NCBI GenBank assembly: GCA_015485155.1
Contig: WFUF01000001.1
Location: forward strand, 1-47,043
From: Robiginitomaculum sp.
GTDB lineage: Bacteria > Pseudomonadota > Alphaproteobacteria > Caulobacterales > Maricaulaceae
DNA: 47,043 bases
Direction of reading: 5' to 3'
Part shown: positions 25,665-33,358 of the stretch, one piece after another
How positions within the stretch are numbered: the stretch's first letter is position 1
Layout: each line of letters begins with the position of its first letter
Program-made: the position numbers and the translations under genes
The notes under the pieces: generated by a model
Told to the model about the DNA's origin: nothing
Database searches by the model: none
Seen by the model: only the letters and a program-made list of their open reading frames with translations

Positions 25665-26990
25665 ATGGCTGTGGCAGAAATAAATTGGCCCAAAGTTCTA
25701 GGGGTTGGTGTCAGTGCTTTCCTTGGTGTTGCGCTGGCTTCTTCCGGATTGGCAGGATCAGGTGCCGGGGCAAATTTTCCCTATGATGCGCCGCCAGATG
25801 GTGAACCAGGTGAATGCTTTGCCAGGGTACTGGTGCCGGCAAAGTATCAAACATATTCCGAACAGGTGGCCATTGATGAGGGCGGCAGCAGGATTTCTGT
25901 GTCCGCTCCGCAATTTGCAGCAAGAAAACATAAATACGTATTGCGGGATGCGTCGGTTCGCTATGAAGTACGGCAACCTGTTTATAAACGCGTAAGCGAA
26001 AAAGTCATGGTCAGGCCAGGCTATCAAACCTTACAGGTCATTCCTGGCGAATATCGCACGGTAAATGAACAGGTACAGGTCTCACCTCCAAGACTTAGCT
26101 GGAAACCAGGGGCATCTTTGGCCTCAAGAGCCGGGGTGAAATTGACACAAACCCGACAAGGTGAAGTTTACTGTCTGGTGGAAGAGCCAGCAGAGACACA
26201 AACCATTTCAAAGCGAGTGCAGGTGCGCCCTGAGCGTGTCCAAACCATAAATGTGCCTCCTGTTTATCGCATGATTACCCGTGAAGTTCTGGTCGATCCT
26301 GGCGGAGTCAGAGAAGTGCATATCCCGGCGCAATATGGATATTATGAAGCTCAATATGTAACGCAGCCCGCCCGGCAGGTACGACATCCTGTTGCGCCGC
26401 GCATGGCAAATATAACTCGCAAGAAGAAAGTTTCTGGCGAAGAATTCCGCTGGATAAAAGTGTTGTGCGAAACAAATTCAACTCCTGAGGCAATATCTGA
26501 AGTTCAGGGATTGCTTCACAAACAAGGTCTGTATAATGGCCCGATTGATGGTCAGACCAGCCCGAATATGGAAGCTGCCATTGCCAGTTACCAGCAGCAG
26601 ATGAACATCCCTCACGGAGGTTTTTTATCTTTGCAGACAATTGAACATTTACGTAATGGGGCGGGCCCGTTGCCAGTACCTTTTGCTTCTGGAAATGTTA
26701 AATCCTCGCATCAGATAGCCACGGCCCCGATGCAGTATTCCTATGAACGTCAGGAAAACCAGCGTGCCGGTTCATATGACTCGCAGGTCTGGCAAGGTAC
26801 AGAGCAATATCAAAGTCACGGGCAGGAAGCTGTACAACATGATATATATGCACATTGGAACGGTGAAGGAACCTCTAATATGGTTTCTGAGCATAACACG
26901 ATTCCCACACAGTCAGAGGCTCAGCCCTTCTTGCATCGTGGCGTCCAACAATGGCATAATGGTCCACTATTAAGCTGGTCTGGTAAATAA
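25665..26990 (+). CDS. Envelope protein with PxYxxVxExVxV repeats and a peptidoglycan-binding domain
   Basis: This protein of about 441 residues has an N-terminal hydrophobic export segment (about residues 9-32). From about residue 45 it contains a series of imperfect repeats (PAKYQTYSEQV, PGYQTLQVIPGEYRTVNEQVQV, RPERVQTINVPPVYRMITREVLV, PAQYGYYEAQYV), a pattern seen in proteobacterial peptidoglycan-associated proteins. A PG_binding_1-like domain follows at about residues 270-330 (EVQGLLHKQGLYNGPIDGQTS). The C-terminal ~110 residues are Gln/His/Ser-rich and probably disordered. A structural envelope role is inferred. ATG 25665 directly follows an unlikely TTG. Confidence 0.82.
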   Translation: MAVAEINWPKVLGVGVSAFLGVALASSGLAGSGAGANFPYDAPPDGEPGECFARVLVPAKYQTYSEQVAIDEGGSRISVSAPQFAARKHKYVLRDASVRYEVRQPVYKRVSEKVMVRPGYQTLQVIPGEYRTVNEQVQVSPPRLSWKPGASLASRAGVKLTQTRQGEVYCLVEEPAETQTISKRVQVRPERVQTINVPPVYRMITREVLVDPGGVREVHIPAQYGYYEAQYVTQPARQVRHPVAPRMANITRKKKVSGEEFRWIKVLCETNSTPEAISEVQGLLHKQGLYNGPIDGQTSPNMEAAIASYQQQMNIPHGGFLSLQTIEHLRNGAGPLPVPFASGNVKSSHQIATAPMQYSYERQENQRAGSYDSQVWQGTEQYQSHGQEAVQHDIYAHWNGEGTSNMVSEHNTIPTQSEAQPFLHRGVQQWHNGPLLSWSGK

Positions 26991-27018
26991 CAGAACTTTA
27001 CAGGTATTTTTGCACAAA

Positions 27019-27058
27019 CTCGTACGTAATTATTAAGTTTCGTCTGATAATGTACGAG
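27019..27058. repeat. Long inverted repeat between the PG-binding and response-regulator genes
   Basis: CTCGTAC pairs with GTACGAG (27019-27025 with 27052-27058) and, after a GTA bulge, ATTAT pairs with ATAAT (27029-27033 with 27047-27051), around a 13-base loop. Twelve base pairs form in total. There is no T tract directly after it, so it may be an operator, an mRNA-stabilising hairpin or an imperfect terminator. Confidence 0.55.
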
Positions 27059-27125
27059 AACGGCTTGCTTTAGACCATTATTGTTCTTTATAGCGTGCCT
27101 GTGCAGGTATTGTGTGAGGTTTGGT

Positions 27126-27680
27126 ATGGCTGGTCTTGACCAGGTAACAATTTTGGTTCTGGAAGATAACTCGCATATGGCGCTGATACTGCGCGAGGTA
27201 ATGCGAGGATTTGGTCTTCGGGATATTCGCGAAGCCCGAGACGTGGCCACAGCCTTTGAGATCATCAAGGATAATCATGTGGACATCGCTCTTGTTGATC
27301 ATAACCTTGGTGATCTGGATGGTAATGAATTTGTGCAGTTGATCCGAACTGCAGACGACAGCCCAAATCCCTATATACAAATCATTATGGTAACCGCCCA
27401 TGGCGATCGCAAAACCGTGATGGAAGCAATACGTTCAGGGGCTAATGAATTTATGGTCAAACCGGTAACGCCGCTTGACCTGTATGAAAAATTACGGGCC
27501 TGTGTGGAACGTCCCCGGCAATTCGTCCGCACCTCAAATTATTTCGGCCCTGATCGTCGCAGACGTCAGGATCCAGTATACCGGGGGCCATGGCGACGTA
27601 AAAGTGACCCTGAGGGTGGTGTAGTAGCTGATGACCACAGCACCTCCAGAGGAGGGCAACCCAACATAATCGAAGGCTAG
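27126..27680 (+). CDS. Single-domain response regulator (CheY-like) with basic GPxRR tail
   Basis: This protein of about 184 residues has a receiver domain at about residues 5-125. The acidic pair is in LVLEDNS, the phospho-acceptor Asp is in IALVDHNLGDLDG, and the conserved Thr and Lys are in MVTAHG and FMVKPVTP. The rest is a basic tail with two related motifs, YFGPDRRRRQ and YRGPWRRKSD, and no DNA-binding or enzymatic domain. Such tails recur in alphaproteobacterial orphan receivers. No histidine kinase is adjacent. I start at ATG 27126 (GAGG about 8 bases upstream) because the upstream extension to 27081 lacks domain similarity. Confidence 0.88.
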   Translation: MAGLDQVTILVLEDNSHMALILREVMRGFGLRDIREARDVATAFEIIKDNHVDIALVDHNLGDLDGNEFVQLIRTADDSPNPYIQIIMVTAHGDRKTVMEAIRSGANEFMVKPVTPLDLYEKLRACVERPRQFVRTSNYFGPDRRRRQDPVYRGPWRRKSDPEGGVVADDHSTSRGGQPNIIEG

Positions 27681-27802
27681 GGTCAGAAGGCCAAATAACT
27701 CTAGTAATACTCTTCCCTCTACGCCGTCTTGCAAAGGTGATGCCGGATCAAGTCCGCAATCACGGAACCTCGTGGCAAGGTTATCTGTCCCTGATCTTAA
27801 AC

Positions 27803-29203
27803 CTATCCTTTTAGTTTCATTGCCTTGCGTTTTTCCGCGTCCTCTCTGGTCATGGCAAAAACCACACCAGACAGCCCAAGCAAAGCAATCAGGTTCGGCC
27901 CGGCCATCATGCCATTACCGATCGAGGCCAAAGTCCACGCCAGATCATTGGTGTAAACTGCACCCAAATAAACCACAATTACCCAAAACACCCGATAATA
28001 AGGGATCACCTTAATACCCATCATGAATTCCATGGCTCGTTCGCCATAAAGCGCCCAGCCAAGAATGGTGGTAAAGGCAAATACTGCCAGACCAATGGTA
28101 ACGATCCACTGTCCGCCGGGAATGCTTTGTCCAAAAGCAGCACTGGTAACTCCGGCGGCCGAAGCAATACCAGATTGCCAAACCGGTAATTCAACACCAC
28201 TTGCAGCCAAAATTGCCGGTGCAGTTAAAATAACCAAAGCGGTAAGAGTACAAACTATCAGCGTGTCAATGAAGGTGCCAAGCATGGCAATGGAGCCCTG
28301 ACGAACCGGATCATTGGTTTTTGCCGCAGCATGGGCAATCGCCGCCGAACCAAGACCTGCTTCATTGGAAAATGAGCCCCGGTTTGCTCCTTGGGCCATT
28401 GCTGCCATTACTGATGCGCCCAGGAAGCCACCGGCGGCAGCGGTTGGAGACACTACGCCGGAAAAAATCTGCCCAAATGCGCCGGGAATAAATTCAATAT
28501 TCATCGACAGGACAACCAATGCGCCACCAATATAAAACAAAGCCATGATCGGAACTAAAAAGCTGGCAACACGGGCGATGGATTTAACCCCGCCCATAAT
28601 TACAAATGCCACCAGAACCGCCATAACAATGCCGCTTATCCATTTTGGAGCATTCATATTTTGCTCGAATAAAGCAGCAACACCATTAGCCTGCACCAGA
28701 TTACCCGTACCAGGTGCGGCAATTGCCGTACAAATAGCAAAAATCCATGCCAGCCATACCCAGTTCTTTCCCATGCCGTTTTTTATGTAATACATCGGCC
28801 CGCCCACATGTTGGCCCTTTTCGTCGGTTTCACGAAACCTTACCGCCAATAATGCCTCGGAGTATTTGGTGGCCATGCCCAGCACGGCAGTCATCCACAT
28901 CCAAAACACAGCACCCGGCCCGCCAAGGGTAATTGCAGTTGCCACACCGGCAATGTTACCGGTGCCAATGGTCGCGGATAGTGCAGTAAACAGGGCCGCA
29001 ACCGGAGAAATTTCACCAGAATCCTTATCGGCACCTTCCTTGTTTTTTCCAAATAACAGCCCAATGGCATAGGGCAGTCGCCTGACAGACATAAAGCGCA
29101 TGCCCACGGTCAAATATAAGCCTATACCAAATAACAGGGCGACCAATGGCCAATTCCATATCCAGCCATCAATTTTACTTAATACTTCCTGTACGGCTTC
29201 CAT
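27803..29203 (-). CDS. Alanine/glycine:cation symporter (AGCS family)
   Basis: This sodium- or proton-coupled amino-acid symporter of the AGCS family has about 466 residues and around ten transmembrane helices. Signatures are GTGNIAGVATAITLGGPGAVFWMW near the N-terminus and GANRGSFSNEAGLGSAAIAHAAA in the middle. Substrates in the family are alanine, glycine or similar small amino acids. ATG 29203 is preferred over the frame opening at 29254, which adds a hydrophilic, atypical N-terminus. It is divergent from tryptophanase across 127 bases, suggesting shared control. Confidence 0.93.
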   Translation of the reverse strand: MEAVQEVLSKIDGWIWNWPLVALLFGIGLYLTVGMRFMSVRRLPYAIGLLFGKNKEGADKDSGEISPVAALFTALSATIGTGNIAGVATAITLGGPGAVFWMWMTAVLGMATKYSEALLAVRFRETDEKGQHVGGPMYYIKNGMGKNWVWLAWIFAICTAIAAPGTGNLVQANGVAALFEQNMNAPKWISGIVMAVLVAFVIMGGVKSIARVASFLVPIMALFYIGGALVVLSMNIEFIPGAFGQIFSGVVSPTAAAGGFLGASVMAAMAQGANRGSFSNEAGLGSAAIAHAAAKTNDPVRQGSIAMLGTFIDTLIVCTLTALVILTAPAILAASGVELPVWQSGIASAAGVTSAAFGQSIPGGQWIVTIGLAVFAFTTILGWALYGERAMEFMMGIKVIPYYRVFWVIVVYLGAVYTNDLAWTLASIGNGMMAGPNLIALLGLSGVVFAMTREDAEKRKAMKLKG

Positions 29204-29251
29204 GCCCTGATCCCCCCGGATTGTGTTCGATTTTGGTTGGTGGGAATTAAC

Positions 29252-29276
29252 CACTTGCGATCAGTGCTTGCAAGTG
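29252..29276. promoter_or_regulatory. Inverted repeat in the AGCS/tryptophanase divergent region
   Basis: CACTTGC (29252-29258) and GCAAGTG (29270-29276) are perfect 7-base arms separated by 11 bases, placed centrally between the two divergent starts. It is a candidate operator controlling both directions. Its centre does not match the CRP consensus. Confidence 0.4.
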
Positions 29277-29330
29277 AACTTATTGCCATTACTGTGCGCG
29301 CAGGCAAAATTTAATCATCTTGAGGGACAT

Positions 29331-30701
29331 ATGAACACGATTATAGAGCCATTTCGCATCAAAACCGTTGAACCCATCCGGATGACTTCTGTGGCCGAGC
29401 GCGAAAATATTTTATGTGACGCTGGTTATAATCTGTTTTCTATTGCCAGCCGGGACGTGTTGATTGACCTGTTAACCGATAGTGGCACTGGCGCCATGAG
29501 TACAAAACAATGGGCAGCAATTATGCAAGGCGATGAAAGCTATGCAGGTTCACCCAGTTTCAAGCGCTTTGAGGCGGCTGTTCAAAATCTGTTTCCATTT
29601 ACCCATATCATTCCTACCCATCAGGGCCGGGCTGCCGAGGCAATTTTATTTTCGATTATGGGAGGAGCTGGCAGACATATTCCTTCCAATACTCATTTTG
29701 ACACCACCAGAGGCAATGTGGAAGCTACAGGGGCGGAAGCTCATGATCTGGTAATAGAAGAAGGAAAAGACCCGCAAAACCAGCACCCATTCAAAGGCAA
29801 TATGGATGTGAACCGTCTGGATGAGTTCTTGTTAGAATACAAAGGCAAGGTGCCTTGTGTGATGCTCACTGTAACCAATAATGCCGGAGGTGGTCAGCCG
29901 GTAAGTCTGGAAAATATTCGCGCTACAAGAGCAATAGCCAAAAAACACGGGCTTCCCTTTATTATCGATGCCTGCCGGTTTGCCGAAAATGCGTGGTTTA
30001 TTAAATTGCGTGAACCCGGTCAGCAGGATCGCTCCATCACAGATATAGTCCGGGATATGTTTGAAGGTGCTGACGGCATGACCATGTCGGCCAAAAAGGA
30101 TGCTTTTGCCAATATAGGTGGCTGGCTGGCCTTAAACGACAGTGAACTGGCAGAAAAAGCCCGTACCAGACTAATATTGACCGAGGGCTTTCCCACCTAT
30201 GGCGGTTTGGCCGGGCGTGATCTTGAGGCTATTGCCCAGGGCCTAGCTGAAATTGTTGACGAGGATTATTTGCGCTACCGGGTGGCCGTAAATGAATATA
30301 TTGGCCGGCGTCTTGAGGATATGGACGTTCCTATAGTAAAGCCTGTTGGCGGTCATGCGGTATTTATTGATGCCCGGGCATTCCTGCCACATATTGAGCC
30401 TTTGCATTATCCGGGGCAGTCCCTAGCATGCGAAATGTATCGTGTATCTGGAGTGCGTGCCTGTGAGATCGGCACTGTAATGTTTGGACGCAAGCCTGAT
30501 GGTTCAGAGCACCCGGCAGCAATGGATCTGGTGCGACTGGCAATTCCGCGACGTACCTATACCCAAAGTCATGCTGATTATATGTTGGAGCGGATTGCTG
30601 ATATTGCCCGGAACAAAGACAAATTACGCGGCATGCGTATCACATGGGAGCCACCGGCAATGCGCCATTTTACTGCAAAATTTGAAATGATGGCAGACTG
30701 A
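29331..30701 (+). CDS. tnaA: Tryptophanase (tryptophan indole-lyase)
   Basis: This PLP enzyme cleaves tryptophan to indole, pyruvate and ammonia. It is 456 residues from ATG 29331, with GAGGGA just upstream. The start matches the family's EPFRIK..EP.RMT. The PLP lysine lies in MTMSAKKDAFANIGG. Near the substrate pocket it reads RACEIGTVMFGRKP, with Ile where tyrosine phenol-lyase has a substrate-binding Arg, supporting tryptophanase. LVRLAIPRRTYTQSHADYM is shared by both enzymes. A longer frame to GTG 29223 lacks family similarity. It is followed 44 bases later by an NhaC-type antiporter gene. Confidence 0.93.
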   Translation: MNTIIEPFRIKTVEPIRMTSVAERENILCDAGYNLFSIASRDVLIDLLTDSGTGAMSTKQWAAIMQGDESYAGSPSFKRFEAAVQNLFPFTHIIPTHQGRAAEAILFSIMGGAGRHIPSNTHFDTTRGNVEATGAEAHDLVIEEGKDPQNQHPFKGNMDVNRLDEFLLEYKGKVPCVMLTVTNNAGGGQPVSLENIRATRAIAKKHGLPFIIDACRFAENAWFIKLREPGQQDRSITDIVRDMFEGADGMTMSAKKDAFANIGGWLALNDSELAEKARTRLILTEGFPTYGGLAGRDLEAIAQGLAEIVDEDYLRYRVAVNEYIGRRLEDMDVPIVKPVGGHAVFIDARAFLPHIEPLHYPGQSLACEMYRVSGVRACEIGTVMFGRKPDGSEHPAAMDLVRLAIPRRTYTQSHADYMLERIADIARNKDKLRGMRITWEPPAMRHFTAKFEMMAD

Positions 30702-30745
30702 TCAACTGCCCATATCCGGGCGCAGGTTTGATGATAGGGGGGATA

Positions 30746-32116
30746 ATGGATTGGTTAAGTGTGCTGCCGCCATTGGTGGCAATTGCAATTGTTCTTTGGA
30801 AAAAGGAAGTAATTCTGGCTTTATTTGCTGCAATTATAACTTCGGAAGTTTTATTGCTGGTATCGGGGCAGGGATTTTCACCATTATTGGGCTTGTTGGC
30901 GGCTATTGACAGGATAGCAGCAGTTTTCTCCAGCGCATCCAATACCAGAATTTTGATGTTCAGCCTGTTGATAGGGGCATTACTGGCGTATTTGCGCTAT
31001 TCTGGCGGAGTTACTGCGCTGGTTGATTTTTTAATCAACAACCGACTTACCAGAAGCCGCAGGCAAGCAGGTCTGCTCAGTTTTGGTGTTGGTGTGGTAT
31101 TATTTATTGAAAGCAATCTGTCGATTTTAACTTCCGGAATTTTATCACGGGGAATTTATGATCGCTTTGGCCTTAGCAGGGAGCGCTTGGCCTATGTGAT
31201 TGACAGCACTGCTGCTCCTATCTGTATTTTATTATTGTTCAATGGCTGGGGAGCCTATGTACTTGGCCTGCTTGGCGGATATGATTTGAGTAATCCGGTG
31301 CAAATACTGATCGGCTCAGTAGCATTTAATTTTTATGCATGGATAGCACTTGCGATTGTGTTGTTCACAATTATTACCGACAAGGTGCATGGCCCAATGC
31401 GAAGAGTTGACGCCAAGATCGAGACGGCTGCTGAAATTCCGCCAGAATATGCAGCCTCCAGTCCGCGATATATGTTAGCACCGCTAATGGTTCTTATCAC
31501 AGCAATTTTCGGGTTTATGTGGTGGACTGGCGATGGTGTTCTAATAGATGGTGATGGTGCGCGTTCCATATTGTATGCCACCTTTTTAGCCAGTTTGACG
31601 GCTTATATAATGATGTTGGCCTCAAAGCGCTTCACCCATGTCAAACTGGTTAAAATTGGATTTTCAGGCATGAGTGACCTGTTACCTCTGGTTAGCATCG
31701 TGTTGTTGTCTTTGGCTTTGGGAGCGAGCTTAAAGGCGCTGGGCACCGGGGCTTATATTGCCGGACTGGCTGATGAGAATCTTCCGCGAATTTTGATAAT
31801 TCCCATGTTATTTGCTGCCGGGGCTATCATGTCTTTTACCACGGGTACGTCATGGGGAACCTTTGCCCTGTTAATTCCAATCGGCGTGCCTCTTATCCAG
31901 AACCTGGGCTTGCCGCCTTCGTTAGTATTATCAGCCATATTGGGTGGCGGAGTATTTGGTGACCATTGCTCGCCGATTTCTGATACTTCAGTGGTTTCCG
32001 CACTGGCAGCGGGGTGTGATCTGCTGGATCATGTACGCACCCAATTACCTTACGCCCTGTTTGGTGGCGGTCTAGCATTTGCAATGTATATGATTGCCGG
32101 ACTGATTATGTTGTAG
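30746..32116 (+). CDS. Na+/H+ antiporter, NhaC family-like
   Basis: This protein of about 456 residues has 11-12 hydrophobic helices and resembles the NhaC superfamily of sodium/proton or substrate exchangers. Features are IESNLSILTSG, DSTAAPICILLLFNGWGAYVLG, the helix-breaking FTTGTSWGTFALLIPIGVPL and GGGVFGDHCSPISDTSVVSALAAGCDLLDHVRTQLPY, all typical of the group. ATG 30746 has a GGGGGG ribosome binding site just upstream, better than the TTG at 30728. Downstream of tryptophanase it may balance sodium or exchange a metabolite; this is inference. Confidence 0.88.
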   Translation: MDWLSVLPPLVAIAIVLWKKEVILALFAAIITSEVLLLVSGQGFSPLLGLLAAIDRIAAVFSSASNTRILMFSLLIGALLAYLRYSGGVTALVDFLINNRLTRSRRQAGLLSFGVGVVLFIESNLSILTSGILSRGIYDRFGLSRERLAYVIDSTAAPICILLLFNGWGAYVLGLLGGYDLSNPVQILIGSVAFNFYAWIALAIVLFTIITDKVHGPMRRVDAKIETAAEIPPEYAASSPRYMLAPLMVLITAIFGFMWWTGDGVLIDGDGARSILYATFLASLTAYIMMLASKRFTHVKLVKIGFSGMSDLLPLVSIVLLSLALGASLKALGTGAYIAGLADENLPRILIIPMLFAAGAIMSFTTGTSWGTFALLIPIGVPLIQNLGLPPSLVLSAILGGGVFGDHCSPISDTSVVSALAAGCDLLDHVRTQLPYALFGGGLAFAMYMIAGLIML

Positions 32117-32119
32117 GGG

Positions 32120-32470
32120 CTATTTACGGCGTAGCTCACTTAAGGCCAATGCCAGCCAGCCAAGAATGAGCAAACCTCCCGAAACTGGAGCCATGCCGGT
32201 AATAAATATTTCTGGTGCAAAAATTAACAGGCTAAGAGCACCAGCAAACATATACCCGCCCAGCACAAACAAGGCGCTGGCAAGATTTGCGCTACGGGCA
32301 AGGGCAATCAAGGCGGCCAGCATATGCAGACTCTGCACCAACCCGGCAGAATGTAAAATTCTTATACTGGTTTCATTGTCGGCTGTGTGCGCGGCCATAG
32401 ATAACAAAACCACGCCCATGGCTCCTCCGAGGGCGGCCAGAGTTCCGAGCGGCTTGACCAGCTTATTCAC
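32120..32470 (-). CDS. DUF423 (YgdD-like) membrane protein
   Basis: This 116-residue protein has four hydrophobic helices and the DUF423 pattern: an N-terminal LGTLAALGGAMGVVLLSMAAH, the ALARSANLASALFVLGGYMFAGAL segment and a C-terminal P.SGGLLILGWLALAL. No molecular function is established. It overlaps the end of the upstream TPR lipoprotein gene by eight bases and ends three bases after the convergent antiporter gene. Confidence 0.88.
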   Translation of the reverse strand: MNKLVKPLGTLAALGGAMGVVLLSMAAHTADNETSIRILHSAGLVQSLHMLAALIALARSANLASALFVLGGYMFAGALSLLIFAPEIFITGMAPVSGGLLILGWLALALSELRRK

Positions 32471-33272
32471 TACGCAATGCCTGCCAGGCCTGCGGACGGG
32501 TAATCATGGTTTTAATCAGATGGACATTCTGCTTGGCCACTTCGCCGGGCAAATCATTTGCAGCCATTGCCTCTGCCTCATTGAATTTTCCCTGTAATCC
32601 TAAAACCAAAGCCAGATTCTGGCGAACTTTTGCACTGGCACCGGGTTGGGCATTGGCCCGCAGCAACCATTTTTCAGCAGTTACGGGGTCTCCTTGCAAT
32701 GCGTGGCTAAGGCCGATATTGGACAGGATATTCGGATCCTCAGGGGAAAAAGCCAGGGCTCTGGTAAAGTGATTTATGGCCTGATCGTGATTGCCGCTTT
32801 GGTCATAAGCCACACCGATAGCCGAAATTATTTTGGGATTAGCAGGATCTTGCTGCAAAGCAGATTGTAAAAAGGCAATTGCATTTTGTGCATGGCCATC
32901 TTCAATCAGGGCTTGCCCGGTGACTAATAATAAATCCCTATCATCCGGGAAAAGCGCCAAAGCCTGCGAGCCAATGGTAGCAGCGCGGCCAGGATTACCC
33001 ACAACACGCACAATACGTGCCAGCTCCAGGGCCGCTTCACGATCAGCGGGATTGTTTTCATACTCTTTGGCCCAGAACGCTGCCTGAGAAAGAATATCAA
33101 GACGGGAAATATCGTCGCGCACTGCGCGGCTTTCAGGGCGAATATCCCGAATCATTTCCTCTGCAATAGCAGTTTCTTCTTCGCTGGCCGGGGTGGCACA
33201 AGCCACCAGAATCAGGGGCAAAGTCATAAGTGACAGCAATTTGGCCATTACAGGTAGATTAAAGGGGCGCAT
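32463..33272 (-). CDS. TPR lipoprotein (TadD-like)
   Basis: This 269-residue exported protein has a lipoprotein signal (LILVAC, lipidated Cys near residue 25), followed by several tetratricopeptide repeats (about residues 70-250, for example AIAFLQSALQQDPANPKIISAIGVAYDQSGNHDQAINHF). The architecture is that of TadD-type pilotin/assembly lipoproteins of Flp pilus systems, but no other tad gene is nearby, so a general scaffold role is equally possible. A GTTAAC element lies a short distance upstream. Confidence 0.8.
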   Translation of the reverse strand: MRPFNLPVMAKLLSLMTLPLILVACATPASEEETAIAEEMIRDIRPESRAVRDDISRLDILSQAAFWAKEYENNPADREAALELARIVRVVGNPGRAATIGSQALALFPDDRDLLLVTGQALIEDGHAQNAIAFLQSALQQDPANPKIISAIGVAYDQSGNHDQAINHFTRALAFSPEDPNILSNIGLSHALQGDPVTAEKWLLRANAQPGASAKVRQNLALVLGLQGKFNEAEAMAANDLPGEVAKQNVHLIKTMITRPQAWQALRSE

Positions 33273-33324
33273 ATTGACAATCCTTGTGTTAACAGAGGCA
33301 AATCTGCGAAATTGCCGTCAAGAT

Positions 33325-33332
33325 ATGGTTAA
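33325..33332 (-). promoter_or_regulatory. ATGGTTAA, possible CtrA half site (minus strand)
   Basis: The reverse of TTAACCAT lies in the divergent region between the TPR lipoprotein and the aminopeptidase. It is the third intergenic copy of this octamer noted in the window. Confidence 0.28.
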
Positions 33333-33358
33333 TAAGTATTCACTATTTGGAATTTGCT

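Noticed and set aside
29223-29330. Possible tnaC-like leader peptide with two adjacent Trp codons (TGG TGG near 29237)
   Set aside because: The frame runs without a stop into tnaA, so it is not a separate leader peptide. There is no family similarity, and the ribosome binding site supports the start at 29331.
32463-33272. Evidence for a Flp/Tad pilus locus from the TadD-like TPR lipoprotein
   Set aside because: No cpaA-F, tadB/C or flp gene is in the window, and TPR lipoproteins are common in other roles.
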